Positions 12,501-26,700 of a stretch of DNA of 64,000 bases are shown in pieces. The stretch is taken from NCBI GenBank assembly GCA_030549775.1, contig CM060177.1:27771014-27835013 (forward strand). Direction: 5' to 3'. Numbering within the stretch: the first letter of the stretch is position 1; each line of letters begins with the position of its first letter. The DNA comes from Tamarix chinensis (Eukaryota > Streptophyta > Magnoliopsida > Caryophyllales > Tamaricaceae). Under the pieces are notes generated by a model. The model saw only the letters and a list, made by a program, of their open reading frames with translations, searched no databases and was not told where the DNA came from. Both the position numbers and the translations under genes were made by a program.

Positions 12501-15500
12501 TGGTATAAATACTTAAACCCTAACTTCTGTTTTGATTAATTTTAAATGATTTAGCTTATGATAAGATAATTTAGTTGTTTAATTATATATATATATATAT
12601 GTGTTTTATGAGTGATTTGGGATAGTTAATTGTATTGGTTACGGTTGGTTTCTGAAAATTGGATTTGTGACCCGGCTATATCTGGATTTGTCGGTTTTAT
12701 CCGATTAAGCTATTTTAGATAACTTGAATTTACATTATTCTTTAAAATGTATCTAATTTTATGTTAGAAGTATCGATTTAAAATTTTTGTGTGAAATTAA
12801 TCAGAATTGGATTCTTAGATCAAAAGTCTTGCGGGTTTTATCCGGATTTGTGAATTAGCTTATGATAAGCTAAATTGGTTGTTAGATTATGTATATATGA
12901 GTTAGATGATTGATTTGGATGGGTTGATTGTGCTATATATGGTTGATTTATGAAATTTGGATTTATAACCAGGATTTATCAGTATAGCTCTGCTTCGTCC
13001 GATTTTAAGAAATTTTTACCAATTGATTTTGTATGATGCTTTGAAATGTATTTAATTGCAGGTTGAAAGTGTCAATTTGAAAATTTTGTCCAGAATCGAT
13101 AGAAATCAAAATTCTTGGTCAAAACTCTTGTGGTTTTGAAATTTGATTGATCATTGACTTATTTTCTTAAATTGATTATACAATATGTTATACAATACGT
13201 CTAATTGCATTTCTAAACTTTGAATTTGAAGAAATTAATAAGATTTGACCAAATTATGTTTTGGACCTAAAACCCTAGTTTCGAAAGTAATTTTCTAGAA
13301 TTGGTCAATATTTTGATTCTTTTTGCTAAAATTGATTGTTCGGATTTGTTTAGAAGAGGTTGTGGCCTTGATCTTTAAAATCCATTTCTAAGCAACCTTG
13401 ATGTAGTCACTATGAAGAGGTTGTGGCCTTTCATGAATTGCTAATCATACGAGGGACTGACATGTGAGTGGGAGTGTTAAGAAGTTGAAACCTACATGTA
13501 ATTTATTGTATATGAAAAAAAAAAGAAAAAAATAATAGGATGACTTTGTCATAAGTTTTTGGTTTTAGGATGAAAGTCCAGTGGAGCTTGTAAGCTGTTA
13601 GACTCTCTTTTCACTTGGATCTACATAAAAGCCATTAATTGTCAGTATGCTCATGCATTATCAGAAAATTAGAGACCTATGTGGAAACTAGTTAATGCTC
13701 GTAATCAAAGAAGCTACTTCAAAGGCAATACTTTTGCATGCTTTGTCTACGCATCAATGCTTCCTATGGTTATGTTCTCTTCATCTAATTTTTGTTGAAT
13801 TGATTTGATTTGAAAAAAATTCAATGCACTATTATTATTCTTTTACTAATATTAGTGTCATAATTGATATTTTTTTTATTACTACCATTCCTAGTTTTAT
13901 CATTAATATCATTATTATAATTATTATTAATTAACTTTGAGTGTCTTGACCACATGGATGATCATATTCATTTATTAAATGGCCATAGAGGTTCCATTCT
14001 TAAAGTAATTCCAACATTGTTGTCATAATGATCTCTATACTATGATTAATTATTACTATGATATCATTTGACCTACTTCTATATTTTTGTTCATTGAATG
14101 ATATAAAGTCTAATAGGTGGCTATGTTAAGACATTAAAAATTGAAAGAACATTGACATTTAATAATGTCAACTAGTGCATGTATATACAATTAGTTATCT
14201 AATTACATCATTTAGGAAAAGAATTTCAAGTCTTGACAAGTGCCTAAGGGCAATTGTTAGACAAACTATTATATCAATTATATTCAAGTTTAACTAGAGT
14301 ACACCTAAAGGGATGATTCATTCGAGATGTTTCTCTTTTTAGGTGATAAGTAGTCACATGCTGCCTTTCTTAGACTATGTATTTGAACTAATGAACCTAA
14401 AAGTATAAGTTGTTGGGTTTGTCGTAATTGATGATTTTATACTTTCAATATTCTTTTGTACGTGAATACTTTGTTTGGGCATAAGACATGGGCTTGCTTA
14501 TACCAGTTCTAGAAACCACATATCTTGGAATAGTATAAATGGGAGCTCTGAAGATTTGAACTTATTGAATAGATCAACTTGTTGAATAGATCGACTCTAC
14601 CATGTTAAAAACCAAAAAGCTTAAATTGTAAGGATTTAAACTATTCATTGTTGCTCACCCTAAAAGATATTATTTTGTAATTAATATTTCCAAGACTAAA
14701 GTAACACTCGAATATGAATCTTGTAGATGTACACACCATCAAAACCCTCATATACAATTGCAGCAGATTACTTCCAAAAGACCTATAGAATATTGGGGTT
14801 TCGAACTTCTAATGTATGTTTCCAAGAGTACAATTTGCAAACATTGAAATTGGTTTATGATTGAAATATGCATGCCATGTGAACTCTGATTACCTAATCA
14901 AGGTTACAAGCTGCACGAGCTTCTACATTATTACATGTAAATAAAAACACAAATTCCATTTAATTTTTAGTTTTCCTTTGTATTTTACCATTTTGCGATA
15001 CAGTTCTAAAACTATTGAGAATGCTTTTCCAAAATAATATTAATTAGAGAGCCATTTTAAGTTTTCTTCCAAATACTTGATTTTGCTCGCACCTGCTCTC
15101 CCTCTTAATTATGGACTCTTATTATTTTTGAGAAAATTTTAAAACTTCCTTTATTTAGCTTTTGGGTATGAATTTATATTAATCTAATTAAGTTACTTGC
15201 ATATTTTCTTAGGGAATACATCTTGATGATTATCAAATAGAATGTTGAAGGCGTTGAAGTCGTTGGAGATGCTGAACATGATGATAATGAAGATGATGGT
15301 GTTTGATGTGTTAATAAAGATGTCTTGTATGTCAGCGTATGTTACAAATTGTATTTATAGTATTGTACCTATAAGACTATATTATCACTTTGATAAATAA
15401 ACTAAACACTGATGATTATGTATGGTTTACTTAATTGTATATAAGGATAAGTTATTATTACAGGTAAATATTACAACAACAGGTATTATGGACATCATTA

Positions 15501-15515
15501 TCGTTTTACAAATAG

Positions 15516-15517
<2 letters not shown>

Positions 15518-15562
<45 letters not shown>
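15518..15562. repeat. (AT)n microsatellite
   Basis: A perfect run of AT dinucleotides within the 3' subterminal region of CACTA #1. Confidence 0.95.
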
Positions 15563-15568
<6 letters not shown>

Positions 15569-15910
15569 GTAATAGTTTTAGCAGTACATATTGTTTTGTG
15601 GATAATAATTTTAGTCACAGATATCATTTTGTGGGTAATACTTTTAGTCACAGATATCGTTTTGTGGAAAATAGTTTTAGTCACAAATATCGTTTTGTTG
15701 TTAATACTTTTACCTACTGATATAATTGTGGATATAAGTTTTACCAATAGATAAATATATGTGGGAATTATTAATTATTCCTAACAGATCATATTTATCT
15801 ATGGGCAAAACATTTAAGCACATGTTTTTTACCCATAGTTTTGTCACAGACAAATATCTGTTGGTAAAACTTTTGTCAACAGAAAGATGGCTTTTGCCAA
15901 CAGATAATGC
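15562..15910 (+). repeat. Subterminal repeat array of CACTA #1
   Basis: Roughly 43-bp units built on GGTAATA-TTTTAGTCACAG and ATAT-GTTTTGTG (15562-15735) are followed by looser CAACAGA / TGTTGGTAAAA motifs up to the terminus. Subterminal repeats of this sort are the transposase-binding region in En/Spm elements (known for the superfamily; binding here is inferred). Confidence 0.75.
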
Positions 15911-16681
15911 CCTATTGGTATAAGTGAATTATTTTGTAGTGGGGGTTGTGGTTGTGGCAGAGGTGGCAACACAGTGTAGTTCAAGGGGCAGTAATAGGGT
16001 GCAAAGGGCACCTCGAGCTGCCCACTTTGCACGAGTAGGGAGAGTTAGAGGCGGGAGGGGTCTCATTTGGTAGAAGGTAGTGCTGGGAAAAAAGTGGGTA
16101 GAGGTTTGGATGGCGGCAAGGTGCGGTAGCTGTTGGGGCTGCATCTGAAGGGTTAGCGGAGGGGGATTTTGGAAGATGTTGGGAAGAGGGAAAAGAAGAG
16201 GAAGAAGGGTGAGAGGGAGATTTTATAGGTGATGGGGGGAGAAGAGGAAAAGGGGGAGTAGGAGGGTAGGTGGTTACCAGCCGACGATGACATCCGATGC
16301 AGGGCTATAAGGTTCAGTCTTGCAGGTGGCAGGGAAAAGAAGAAAGGGAGGAATAGGGTGGCGCACAAGGGGACTATGTAGAGGAAGGTTTGACTTAAAA
16401 TGGAAAGGAAAGGGACAGGGAGAGGGAGAGAGGGTAGATTGGCTGGTGCAGGTATAGAAGGTTGGGATTTGCAAGTGCATGGTTGACAGGCACAGCAAAA
16501 GAAGAAGAAGAAAGTAAGGCTAGTAGGTTGGGCGGGGGAGAAAAAGTAAGGGGCGGACTGGCCCGCTCGCGAGGTAGAAGGAGAAGGGAAGTGGCTTGTT
16601 GGGCTGGCCCAACCAGGGAGGAAAAGGAGAGAAAAAAGAAGGAGGGAGGTGGGTTGGATGGGCAAGAAAGGAGAGAACAAA

Positions 16682-19600
16682 TGTAACACCCCCATTTTTT
16701 GTGCTAAAAAATTTCATGTTGCGGAAGCCTTAATTACAAAAATAATGGGTATTACCGCCACACTCAGTATAAGTCTGGAATCCTCTACTATCCTTATACT
16801 AAGTTCTAAGGATAAAAAATTACTTTACTTAAATAAAATTTATAACGAAGGTAAGATATCAATTTCATTATAAATTACATTGTCTAGATAAATACAAAAA
16901 GATCAAGTAAAGAGTTGCAACATAACAAAAAGGAAATAGCAAGGGACTTAAAGTTCATGAAATATCCAAAACAAAATATGCCAAGGCGAACATCGGATAA
17001 TCCTAACTCTTATCCCTCTACTAGAAGCCATCAAGCCGAACCCTCAAAGTACTCCTAGAGGGTCATCACTACCCATTGAATAGGTAGGGGACCATGAAAT
17101 GGAACCCATTAGTACTATGGTACTAAATAACTCTTTATACCAAACTAATATAAAGAACTAGTGTGAAACACATAAGACGCATACAACAACCATGGTACAA
17201 GACATTTAGGTTTTATACAAGGATTGATATACAATAATCATTTAGATAATTAAATTGTATCAAGGTCATATACTACTCATATTCATTTATTTTAAACAAC
17301 TGAAAGCTTACCAAACGAACATACTAGAGATGCTCTCTAAAGTAAGATTAGGAACAGCCAAAACCCAATAACTATAAAGGCATCATGATAACACATGGTA
17401 TAAACATTGAAACATACATGAGATGATCATAATACAATAATCATAATAGGTAAATAATAATGACCACACCGCATACTATTCATACGTATTCATTTAGAAC
17501 ATAGTCACACTTCTCTGAAGTAGTAATTAGAACCTAAAATATAGTATAACAATCATAACATTCACAGCATGACTCATATCTCTGCATCAATCCCAACAGA
17601 ATTCATAACATCATAGGTAATGCATAGAAGCATAATACCAATTAGAGGTAGCTAGGCACAAAGGCTGCTACTAAAACCACATGTAGGTATAAGGCTACTA
17701 CTGACCAATCTAATAAACCAATAATAATCATTCCAATCAAATCATATCATTTCCATTTTTATTTACCCAAGGAGGATATAATAATAACCCGAACACATAA
17801 AAATACATCAGTCATACTAGCGCACAAGGCATGGCACTACCCTCCAACCATCAAATCCAGAGGCATAAAGTACTCTAGCCATACTAATACACGAGGCACA
17901 CAGTACTCTCTTCATCTCAAACACCTAAACCTTAAGTATCGATACCCCCTATAGGTCTTGTAAGTCACCTATAGAGTAGACAAGGGCTTTACTGGAGCAC
18001 AACTAGCACACTAGAAAACCAAACAAACGGAGGACTCCTACCTTATCTCTAGGGTAGCTACCCCTAGAGAAAAATCATTTCAAAACTCGAGGTCTTCCAC
18101 TTAACGTATTAGTATTTTATAAGGTGATCACGAATATCACACACAATTATTCCAATTCCCATACTTATCCATTTTTCCTTTATTCCCAATTATCTAAGTC
18201 AACCCTAAGTTCAATAGTCCAAAGCAAGATCAAGTCAACACTAAGGTCAACCTATTAAAATTCTAAGGCCATCCTATATCCAATTATTCACATTTGGGCA
18301 CATTAGGTCGAAATGACAAAAATTCCCCTAATATCAATAATTATTAGATTATCGTACATTTAAATAATAAATCCATTTTATCTATTAATTTATCATAAAA
18401 AGGCTAAAATAAAATAATTTAATTATTTATTATGCAATTTAAATTATGAAATATGTCAAATGATAATTTTGCCCTTATTTATGATTTTGCACATGAACCC
18501 TAGCATGCGTATCTAGTACATCTAGAATCATGTAATGTCATGCTCAACAATATATAATACATATTAGACATACTTATCATGATAAAACCATAACATGCTT
18601 AAAATGATCAAATTACCCCTACGGCACATATCTATGATAATTATTTCACAATTATATCTAAGCATACTCAACATATTATTTTATACATGATTATCATACA
18701 AAATATTTTTTCTCTATAGAATTGTTTTAATTATACTTTCGTACCCGGAATATTTTACATAAGATAATATGCTCATTTTACTAAATTTCATGATAATAAC
18801 AATTAACACATAATTATAACATAACAAATTATGTTTAACATATTTCATACACCAAAAACCCTAATGTGTTCTCACATAAAAGGTTCAGCTAATCAAACTT
18901 TCACACCTAACAATAATACCACAAATACCAAATGAATATCTATAATAATAATAATAATAATAATAACAATAAATATTTATTTTTATAAAATTACCAAAAT
19001 ACCCTTACATATAAGATTTGGTACCAAAAATCTTTTAAAACCAAATATTACTCACTTACGTTGCACATGCAACGTGAACATGCACGAGGGAAAAAAGGTT
19101 ACGGGGAGGCTAGGGTCAAAGGGGACTAGTGATGGCTCGAAGGGGAGTATAGAGAGAGGTGGTAGTGGGTAGTGGAGATGGTGGGGATGGTTAGTAGTGT
19201 TGTCGAAGTTGCGGTTACTGGGATGGTGGATGGTATGGTCAAAGGTTAGGGTGGTGCTAGCTATGCTGGGGATGGAGGTGATGCAGAGCTAGTGCTGGAA
19301 GGATGGACGATGGTGGCAGTGGTCGGGTGGAATGGTTGGTTGGGAGGGTATGCTACGAAGGAGGGTTCGAGCTACGGTGGACAAGGGCAAGCGACTGGTG
19401 GTAGTGGTACATTTGGTTGTTGGTGCTCGATTCGGTGGTGGCTTAGAGGGAGGTGCAGATCAAGATGCATGTAGGGAAAAAAGGGGTGGTGGCTCTTTTA
19501 GGGTAGAAAAAGGAATGGGGCTAGGAGTTAGGGGTGATGGCTATGAAATGAGGTGATGGTGGACACTGGGATGGTTAGGTAAGTTAGGGCTGAGAGGTTA

Positions 19601-20010
19601 TGGCTGGAAGTGGAAGGGTGTTGTTGGCAGGTGATGGTCGATGTTGGGAGTTGAAGGCATAGGAGGAGAGGAGCCAATTAGGGACTGTGAGGGTGAGGGA
19701 GGTTGGTCGATGAAAAAAGAATGGGGCAGAGAAGGGGAGTAGGGGTTGTTTGGTTGGTGAGGGAGTATGTCATGTGCGTGTGTGTGTGTATAAAAATGCA
19801 GAGGGGGTTGGTGTGCATGTGTGTGTTTATGTATATAGATTTATATGCATATAGGTTGAGTGTAGTGAGTTAGTGAGGGAGACAGGGTAAAAATATAGAA
19901 AATATATATTATTTTTATTTTTATTTTAGGTTTAGTTTAGATAGGTTAAGGTATAGGGTAAAAATATATTAGAAAAAATAATTGAATCTCACATAGGTTA
20001 TAAAGGAACC
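16682..20010 (-). mobile_element. 3' LTR (copy A) of element 'H', truncated
   Basis: It starts TGTAACACCCCCATTTTTTG on the plus strand and continues through AT-rich sequence to a G-rich block (19080-19770) and GTATAGGGTAAAAATATAT. The homology with copy B is lost at AAAGGAAC (about 20008). Open frames on the G-rich block (19292-19556) are low-complexity Gly/Val and not genes. Confidence 0.8.
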
Positions 20011-20029
20011 ATCGTCCTCTGAACTCCAT

Positions 20030-20945
20030 CTTAGGGTGCTTAGAAACACTCAAAACTTCTATGACCATGCTTGCCACAATTATAGCACTAGACTAGCTGA
20101 CCCTCACAAGTTCTCCTTAGTTGGTTTCATCTACAACGCTTACAATGTAATGCTTACTCTGTCCTTGGCCTCCTCCACTATGGAAACCAACCTGAATGCC
20201 TTGGTGCTGACCAATCTGACCTCCTATTCGAGGCTGAATCCTACGATCACTATCTGGAACCTCTGGCTTCCTTTTGTTCCCCGGGGTCTCATTAACCCTA
20301 ATCTGAACAACTTTCACGACCTTAGTCTCCTTCTCAAACATGTCAAAGAGGGTGGGGAAAGAAGAACTTGAGAGAAAATCCAAGATGCAAGTATTCAAAC
20401 CCATCTCAAATTGATGCATCTTCATCTCCTCATCTACCCCTACATCCAATGCGAAGCAAATCAAGTTGGTGAACTCCATGTAGTATTGCTCAACTTTGGA
20501 GGAACCTTGACGTAGTGTCATTAATCTATCATATAGTCCCATCCTGACACCAATCAAACAAAAGCGTTCTCTCTTTCTTCTGTACCATGTGCTCCCAAGT
20601 CTCAATAGGTGCACCTGGTTCCTATTGACTACGCCACCATTCATCGGCATAACCCTTTAGGAAGTATGCAACTACCTTCACCTTCTTCTCAGGTGGACAC
20701 TCTTAAGCTTCAAATATTTTACCAAACTCTTGAATCCAATACTCTAGAGCAAATGAGTCCTCAATACCCATCAATGTCAGTGGTGAGTGTGACTATGTCC
20801 TTTGCAACCAGCCCTCCTATGGAGCTAGTGTGGGAATGTGGATAGGTATCTGAAGTGGTGGTGGAGGTGGTGGCTGATATAAGTCCCTCTCAGCCATAGC
20901 AATAATAAGCTCCTCCATACATGCAAGTTTCACGTTCGGAGTCAT
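20030..20945 (-). pseudogene. gag: Gypsy gag (Retrotrans_gag plus CCHC zinc knuckle), broken
   Basis: The start codon is the complement of 20943-20945 (MTPNVKLACMEEL...), about 260 bases inside the primer binding site. Downstream come a proline run, ALEYWIQEFGKIF, KKVKVVAYFLKGYADEWW (the core of the Ty3-type gag domain), WEHMVQKKERT, then after a frameshift MTLRQGSSKVEQYYMEFTNL (the 'lrQG--sV-eY---F--L' motif) and, after another shift, the nucleocapsid knuckle CYNCGKHGHRSFEC (20046-20087; C-x2-C-x4-H-x4-C). There are several in-frame stops. Nothing of protease, RT or integrase follows. In the family, gag forms the virus-like particle; this copy cannot. Confidence 0.87.
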
Positions 20946-21202
20946 GATGCTCTAGGATGTGGCAAGGAAGGGTTCAACACACACTTGAAGAAAATCATAT
21001 AGTAAATATAGTATAGTAAGACCACCTAGAGAAGTACTAAGTAACTAATCACACAAAGTCCAATAGGTAACCATAGCTAGTTCTAAGGCCAAACCCAATC
21101 CATACCACACTTTCTCACACGACTAATCCGGGTTTTCAAAACTTTTAGGAATGGAGGTTTTCAAAAAAAAAGAAAAGAAGAAGAGACGATTTTAAAACCA
21201 AA

Positions 21203-21218
21203 GGCTCTGATACCAACT
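21203..21218 (-). other. Primer binding site, initiator tRNA-Met type
   Basis: The minus strand reads TTGGTATCAGAGCC immediately after the end of LTR copy B, matching the TGGTATCAGAGC primer site complementary to the 3' end of plant initiator tRNA-Met. This fixes copy B as the 5' LTR and the element as minus-stranded. Confidence 0.88.
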
Positions 21219-23746
21219 TGTACTACCCTCATTTTTAGTACTTAAAAATTTCATTTTGCGGAAGCATTAACTATAAAAATAATAGGGTGTTACCACCACA
21301 CTCAGTATAAGTCTGGTATCCTCTACTATCATAATACTATGTGGTAAGGCTAAAATATTACTTTAATTAAATAACATTTATAATGAAGGTAAGATAGCAA
21401 TTTCATTAGAAATTACATTGTCCCGATAAATACAAAAAGATCAAGTAAAGAGTTGTAATATAATGAAAGGGAAATAGCAAGGGACTTAAGAGTCCACAAA
21501 ATATCCAGATCAAAAGATGTCGGGGTGAACATTGGGTAGTCCTAACTCTCATCCCTCTACTAGAAGCCATCAAGCCGAACCCTCAAAGTACTCCTATAGG
21601 TTCATCACTCCCTTCTGAATAGGCAGGGGACTATGAAACGAAACGTGTCAATATTATTGTACTAAATAACCCTTTATACCAATCTAATATGAAGAACTAG
21701 CACAGAACACATAAAAGGCATACAACAACCACAGTATAATAAATAAAGGTATTCAAATGAAGATTGAAATATAACAATCATTTAGATAATCAAATTGTAT
21801 CAAGGTCACATACTACTCATATTCATTTATTTGAAACAAATGAAAGCTTTACCAAATGAACATACCAGAGATGCTCTCTGAATATGATTAGGAATAACCA
21901 CAACCCAATAACCATAAAGGCATCATGATAACACATGGTATAAACATTAAAACATACATGAGATGATCATAATACAATAATCATAATAGGTAAATAATAA
22001 TGACCATAGCGCATACTATTCATACGTATTCATTTAGAACATAATAACACTTATCAACCAAGCATCCAGAAATTCTCTCTTAAGTAATAATTAGAGCTCA
22101 AACTCTAGTATAACAATCATAACAATCATAACATTCACAGCATGACTCATATCTCGGCATCAATCCCAACAAAATTCATAACATCAAAGGTAAGGTACAA
22201 AGGCACAATACCAATCAAAGGTAGCTAGGCACAAAGGCTACTACCAAAACCATAGGTAGGCATAAGGCTACTATTAACCAGTCTAATAATCCAATGATAA
22301 TCATTCCAATCAAATCATAGCATTCCCATTTTTATTTACTTAAGGGGGATACAATAATAATACAAAGACATTACAGTAGATCAGTCATACCGCTGCATAA
22401 GGCATCACATTATCCTCCAACCATCCAATCCAGAGGCATAACAAGACTCTGGTCATACTGACGCACGAGGCATACAATACCTCCTCACCTTGGACATCTA
22501 ATCCTTAAGTATTGATACTCCCTCTAGGACCAGTAGGTCACCTATAGAATAGATTAAGGCCTTACCGGGCACAACCGACACACCAAAAAACTAAACAAAC
22601 TGAGGACTCCTACCTCATCTCTAAGGTAGCTACCCCTAGAGAGAAACCATTCCTAAACTCGAGGTTTTCCACTTTATGTATTAGTATTTTATAAGGTAAT
22701 CATAGATATCATATATTTCACAATTATTCCTATTTCCATACTTATTTGTTTTTCCCTTATTTCCAATTATCCAAATCAACCCTAAGGTCAACAGTCCAAA
22801 GCAAGGTTATATCAACACTAAGTTCAACCTAGTAAAAGTCTAAGGCCATCCTATGTCCAATTATTCACATTTGGGCAAATTAGGTCGAAATGACCAAAAT
22901 TTCCCTAAGACCAATAATTATCAGGTTATCATCCATTTAAATAATAAATATATTTTATTTATTAATTTATCATGAAAAGGCTTAAATGAAATAATTTAAT
23001 TTTTTATTATTACACAATTTAAATTATCAAATATGCCAAATGACCATTTTGCCCTTATTCATGATTTTGCACATAAACCCTAGCATGCGTATCTAATACA
23101 TCTAGAATCACGTAATGTCATGCTCAATAATATATAATAAAAATTAGACATACGTACTAGGATAAAATTGTAACATGTTTAAAATGATCAAATTGCCTCT
23201 AGGGCACATATCATTTGAGTAGAGTATAACAGTTACCTGAATTTCAGTGAAAACGTAAACTTAACGATATATACTAGGTCCCGCTAATCAAACTTTGCAC
23301 CTAAAAATAATACCATAAATACCGAATTAATATCTATCAAGAATAATAATAATAACATATTAATATTTATGAAATTACTAAAATAACCTTACATATAAGA
23401 TTTGGTACCAAAAATCTTTTAAAACCAAATATCATTCACTCAGGTTGCACATGTAGCGTGACCTTTCATGAGGGGAAAAAGGCAATGGGGAGGCTACGAA
23501 TGGCTTGAAGGGGAGTGTAGAGAGAGATGGTAGCGGGTGGTGTTGATGGTGGAGGTGGTTTGTGTTGCTGTCAGAGATGTGGTTGCTAGGCTGGTGGATG
23601 GTGTGGTCAAAGGGTTGGGGTGATGCCGAGTGGTGGTGATGGTGTTGGCTGCACTAGGGATGGAGGTGATGCAGGGCTAGTGATGGAAGGATGGTCGATG
23701 GTGGCAGTGGTCAGGTGGAGATGGTTGGTTGTTGGGTGTGCTGCAG

Positions 23747-26700
23747 TGTAACACCCTGAAATTTACTACTAAAAATTTTTGTTTTTGTTTAAACGAAAGC
23801 ATTAACATAATATAGCAGGTGTTACCGCCACACATAATACGAGTCTAGTCCATACCTTTCTTGTACTATGTGCAAGGCTAAAAATTTACATCAAATAGTT
23901 CAAAACTTACGGAAATAGATATAAATAACACAAAACTTGAATAACTTAGTTATAATAACATAGTATGGAGTACATGCTCCAGATAATACAATATATAAAA
24001 AGAGATAAGGGGGTTAAAAGGGATGAAGCGATATGCAAAATTTAGGGTACATAACATGTGCGACCTCGGATAGAAATAACTCTATGCCCTAACCTCGGGG
24101 GTGGTATAAACCCGCATCACTTAACCTGAGGAACCTCCTCAAAGTTAGCAGGATCATCATCATATAACTATGACACAACATCTACAAATGTGTAGTATCT
24201 GTACGCATCTTGTACTGAGCAACACAACTATCCTAAAGAAATAGCACTGAGTGCGAGGTCTATGCGAAGAAAGTAATAGAGAATACAATAACAAGATAAT
24301 ATCATGCTTACGTATATATGTTAATTGAGAATACAAAACTCAACCTTCAAGCATAAAATAACGTAATATGAATGTATGGGTAGATGGGATCCATTGGTTA
24401 TTATATTTTATCATTGTGATTACAACCAATTTATTATATTAACTTGAGGATGGAGAGTCAAAGAGATTGTAACAACTAATCAAGTACTTGAATGGTACTA
24501 GCCTTAGTCGGCCCACCCAAAAACGTAACCAGACCACCAATAAATAGAATACCTAATCACTTAAGTATGCATACCCCCTATAGGGCTGAAATATATTGAG
24601 ACACCTATAGAGTAGAAGAAGGCCTCTCCGGACCTCGTAAGGCACCCGGGATCACAGAATAGAAAAACACCAGAATGGTACCAAGTGAATACCAAACCTA
24701 ACTCGGATAGCTATACCGAGTGATACAAGTCCCAACTCAAGATCTTTCACTTTAAGTAATTAATATTTTATTCAAGGATTTAGCCAATCATAAATCAGGC
24801 CCACATAATAGCACTTAGCTCATATCCATCAACACAACGAATTTCCATCATTATATCAATTTCAAGTGGCATTAAAGCCGATAAATTTCAAGCGGCATTA
24901 AAGCTGAACCATTCCGAGCGGCATGAAAGCCGAACCAACCCAAGTGGCATTAAAGCCAATCGATTCCAATGGCATTAAAGCTAAACTGATTCAAAGGGCA
25001 TTAAAGCCGAACCATTCCAAGCGGCATGAAAGCCGAACCAACCCAAGTCGCATTAAAGCCGATCGATTCCAAGGGCATTAAAGCCGAACTGATTCAAAGG
25101 GCATTAAAGTCGAATAATTTTAGGGGCATTAAAGCCGAATAAGTCCATGGCATAAAGTACAGCACAAGGCATCATGCAATTTCAATCTATACTCAACCCT
25201 TCACACACATACACACATACAATATTCAAGAATCATATTAACATGCGTTGCATTGAGGCTATAAATTCATACATTCATAAAATTACCATATAGAACATAG
25301 CATGTGCTTGACATAATTAAATAATCGATAAGCATCATCATCACCTTCCCCTCCAAGCAGACATACATCGAGATTCCATCGTGAGTAAGGTAAGTAATGA
25401 CTTACCTAAATCCGAAGCTAGCTAAGCAAATTAAGAAAGAGAGGTGTATTTCATGCTAAAAGATATTACACTTAACCAAAGTTTTTCTTAGGATGAAATA
25501 TCAATAGGAAAATAAGATAAAATATTAAGATTCCTTAATGCACCCACGATGTCTCTTTCTTTTTTTTTTTTTTCTTTACTTTACTTAATGAATTATTTTA
25601 ATTAAGGTCTCTAAGTATACTCATCAATGTCACCCAAGTATTATAATTATACATTCTAAATTCTTGTATTAGATAATATTCAATTAGGTCTCAAAATTTC
25701 CATAATTTTACATGTAATGGCCAAAATCTCTTTATTCACCAAAAATTACCTTAAGCTTCTAAAATTCATTACTTACTCTAAACAACATCAAATCTTAACA
25801 TATTATATTCCAAATATTATGTAAAAGACCCAATGAAGACAATGATCCACTTAAAACTTTTAAAAACAATCTGTATTGCCCAATGTACCCATGGTTGAAT
25901 ATGTCCAAGCCTTATAAAAATGTCATTTCAACTCTAAATGATCCAAAACTCATAACCTAGCTTCTATACACTATTATACATATAGGGAAATACTTAGATA
26001 AATTTAAAACAACCAAACCACATATAAAATAGTAAGGATGAGAGCTAAACTACTCAGATCCAAGCATATTCATCACGACTATGTTGTAAATTTAGCACGA
26101 CTCTACTGAACATTCATCACTTCTTCACTAAATATCCATCATCTTTCCAGCAGGTATAAACAAATAAAAAAAATCACACAAACCATCTTCTCAATAGATA
26201 TTCATGCTTAAGAACATAAGATAGAAACATACACATGTCATACAATATTTTTCAAGATATCATTTCATGCTTATAATTAACATAAAGTTATCCACACATA
26301 AGAGAACATATAATACACCTAGCACAAAATCCAATTTCTAAAGGTTATTTTTGTTACCAAAACTCCTAACTCCTTAGCAAAGCTAAAATAAGGAATCTAG
26401 TAATTCCTTCTCTAAACCCAATTGGTCACCTTCAAGAATACAAGATAATAGAGTTAGATAAACCAATTTTAATAAATAAGAAAAATGGGAAAGAAAGGAA
26501 TTGGAATGGAAGAAGTGAAGTATAAAATATTACTCTTGAATAGGGAGGCTTGAGAACCACCACAAAACAACCAATAAACACAAAGGAATGATGGATTAAG
26601 GTTTTGGAGGGTTACAGGGGAGGAAAGCAAGGAGTAAAGAAGTGATGAAAGGCACGAAATATCTACTACAACCCACTTAACCACTGTAGTAAAAACTCCA

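Larger units (their letters stand above)
11268..15941 (+). mobile_element. CACTA (En/Spm-like) DNA transposon #1, 4674 bp
   Basis: It begins CACTACAAAATTTATGAC and ends GAATTATTTTGTAGTG, giving CACTACAAAAT terminal inverted repeats. The 3-bp target duplication GGG is at 11265-11267 and 15942-15944. Subterminal motifs of the type CCAACAGATATT / TGTTGGTA occur at both ends (11330-11510 and 15560-15910). No transposase reading frame survives; a short acidic end (DAEHDDNEDDG, about 15265-15306) may be the tail of a former coding exon, but this is weak. It is inserted in the G-rich part of solo LTR 'G', whose sequence reads on without a gap when the element and one GGG are removed. Confidence 0.9.

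Noticed and set aside
12162..12516. Possible host gene in the GC-rich island
   Set aside because: No homology recognised, frames on both strands, inside a transposon; kept only as an unexplained island.
15422..15754. Overlapping open frames on both strands over the AT repeat
   Set aside because: Their length comes from (AT)n and the subterminal repeat array of CACTA #1; the products are repeats of Tyr-Ile and Ile/Val/Leu.
16153..16695. 180-codon minus-strand open frame
   Set aside because: Pyrimidine-rich strand of an LTR block lacking stops; Leu/Pro/Ser/Phe low complexity, no family resemblance.
24864..25160. CRISPR-like array (25-bp repeats)
   Set aside because: Units are contiguous with no unique spacers, and the context is a plant LTR; it is a tandem repeat.
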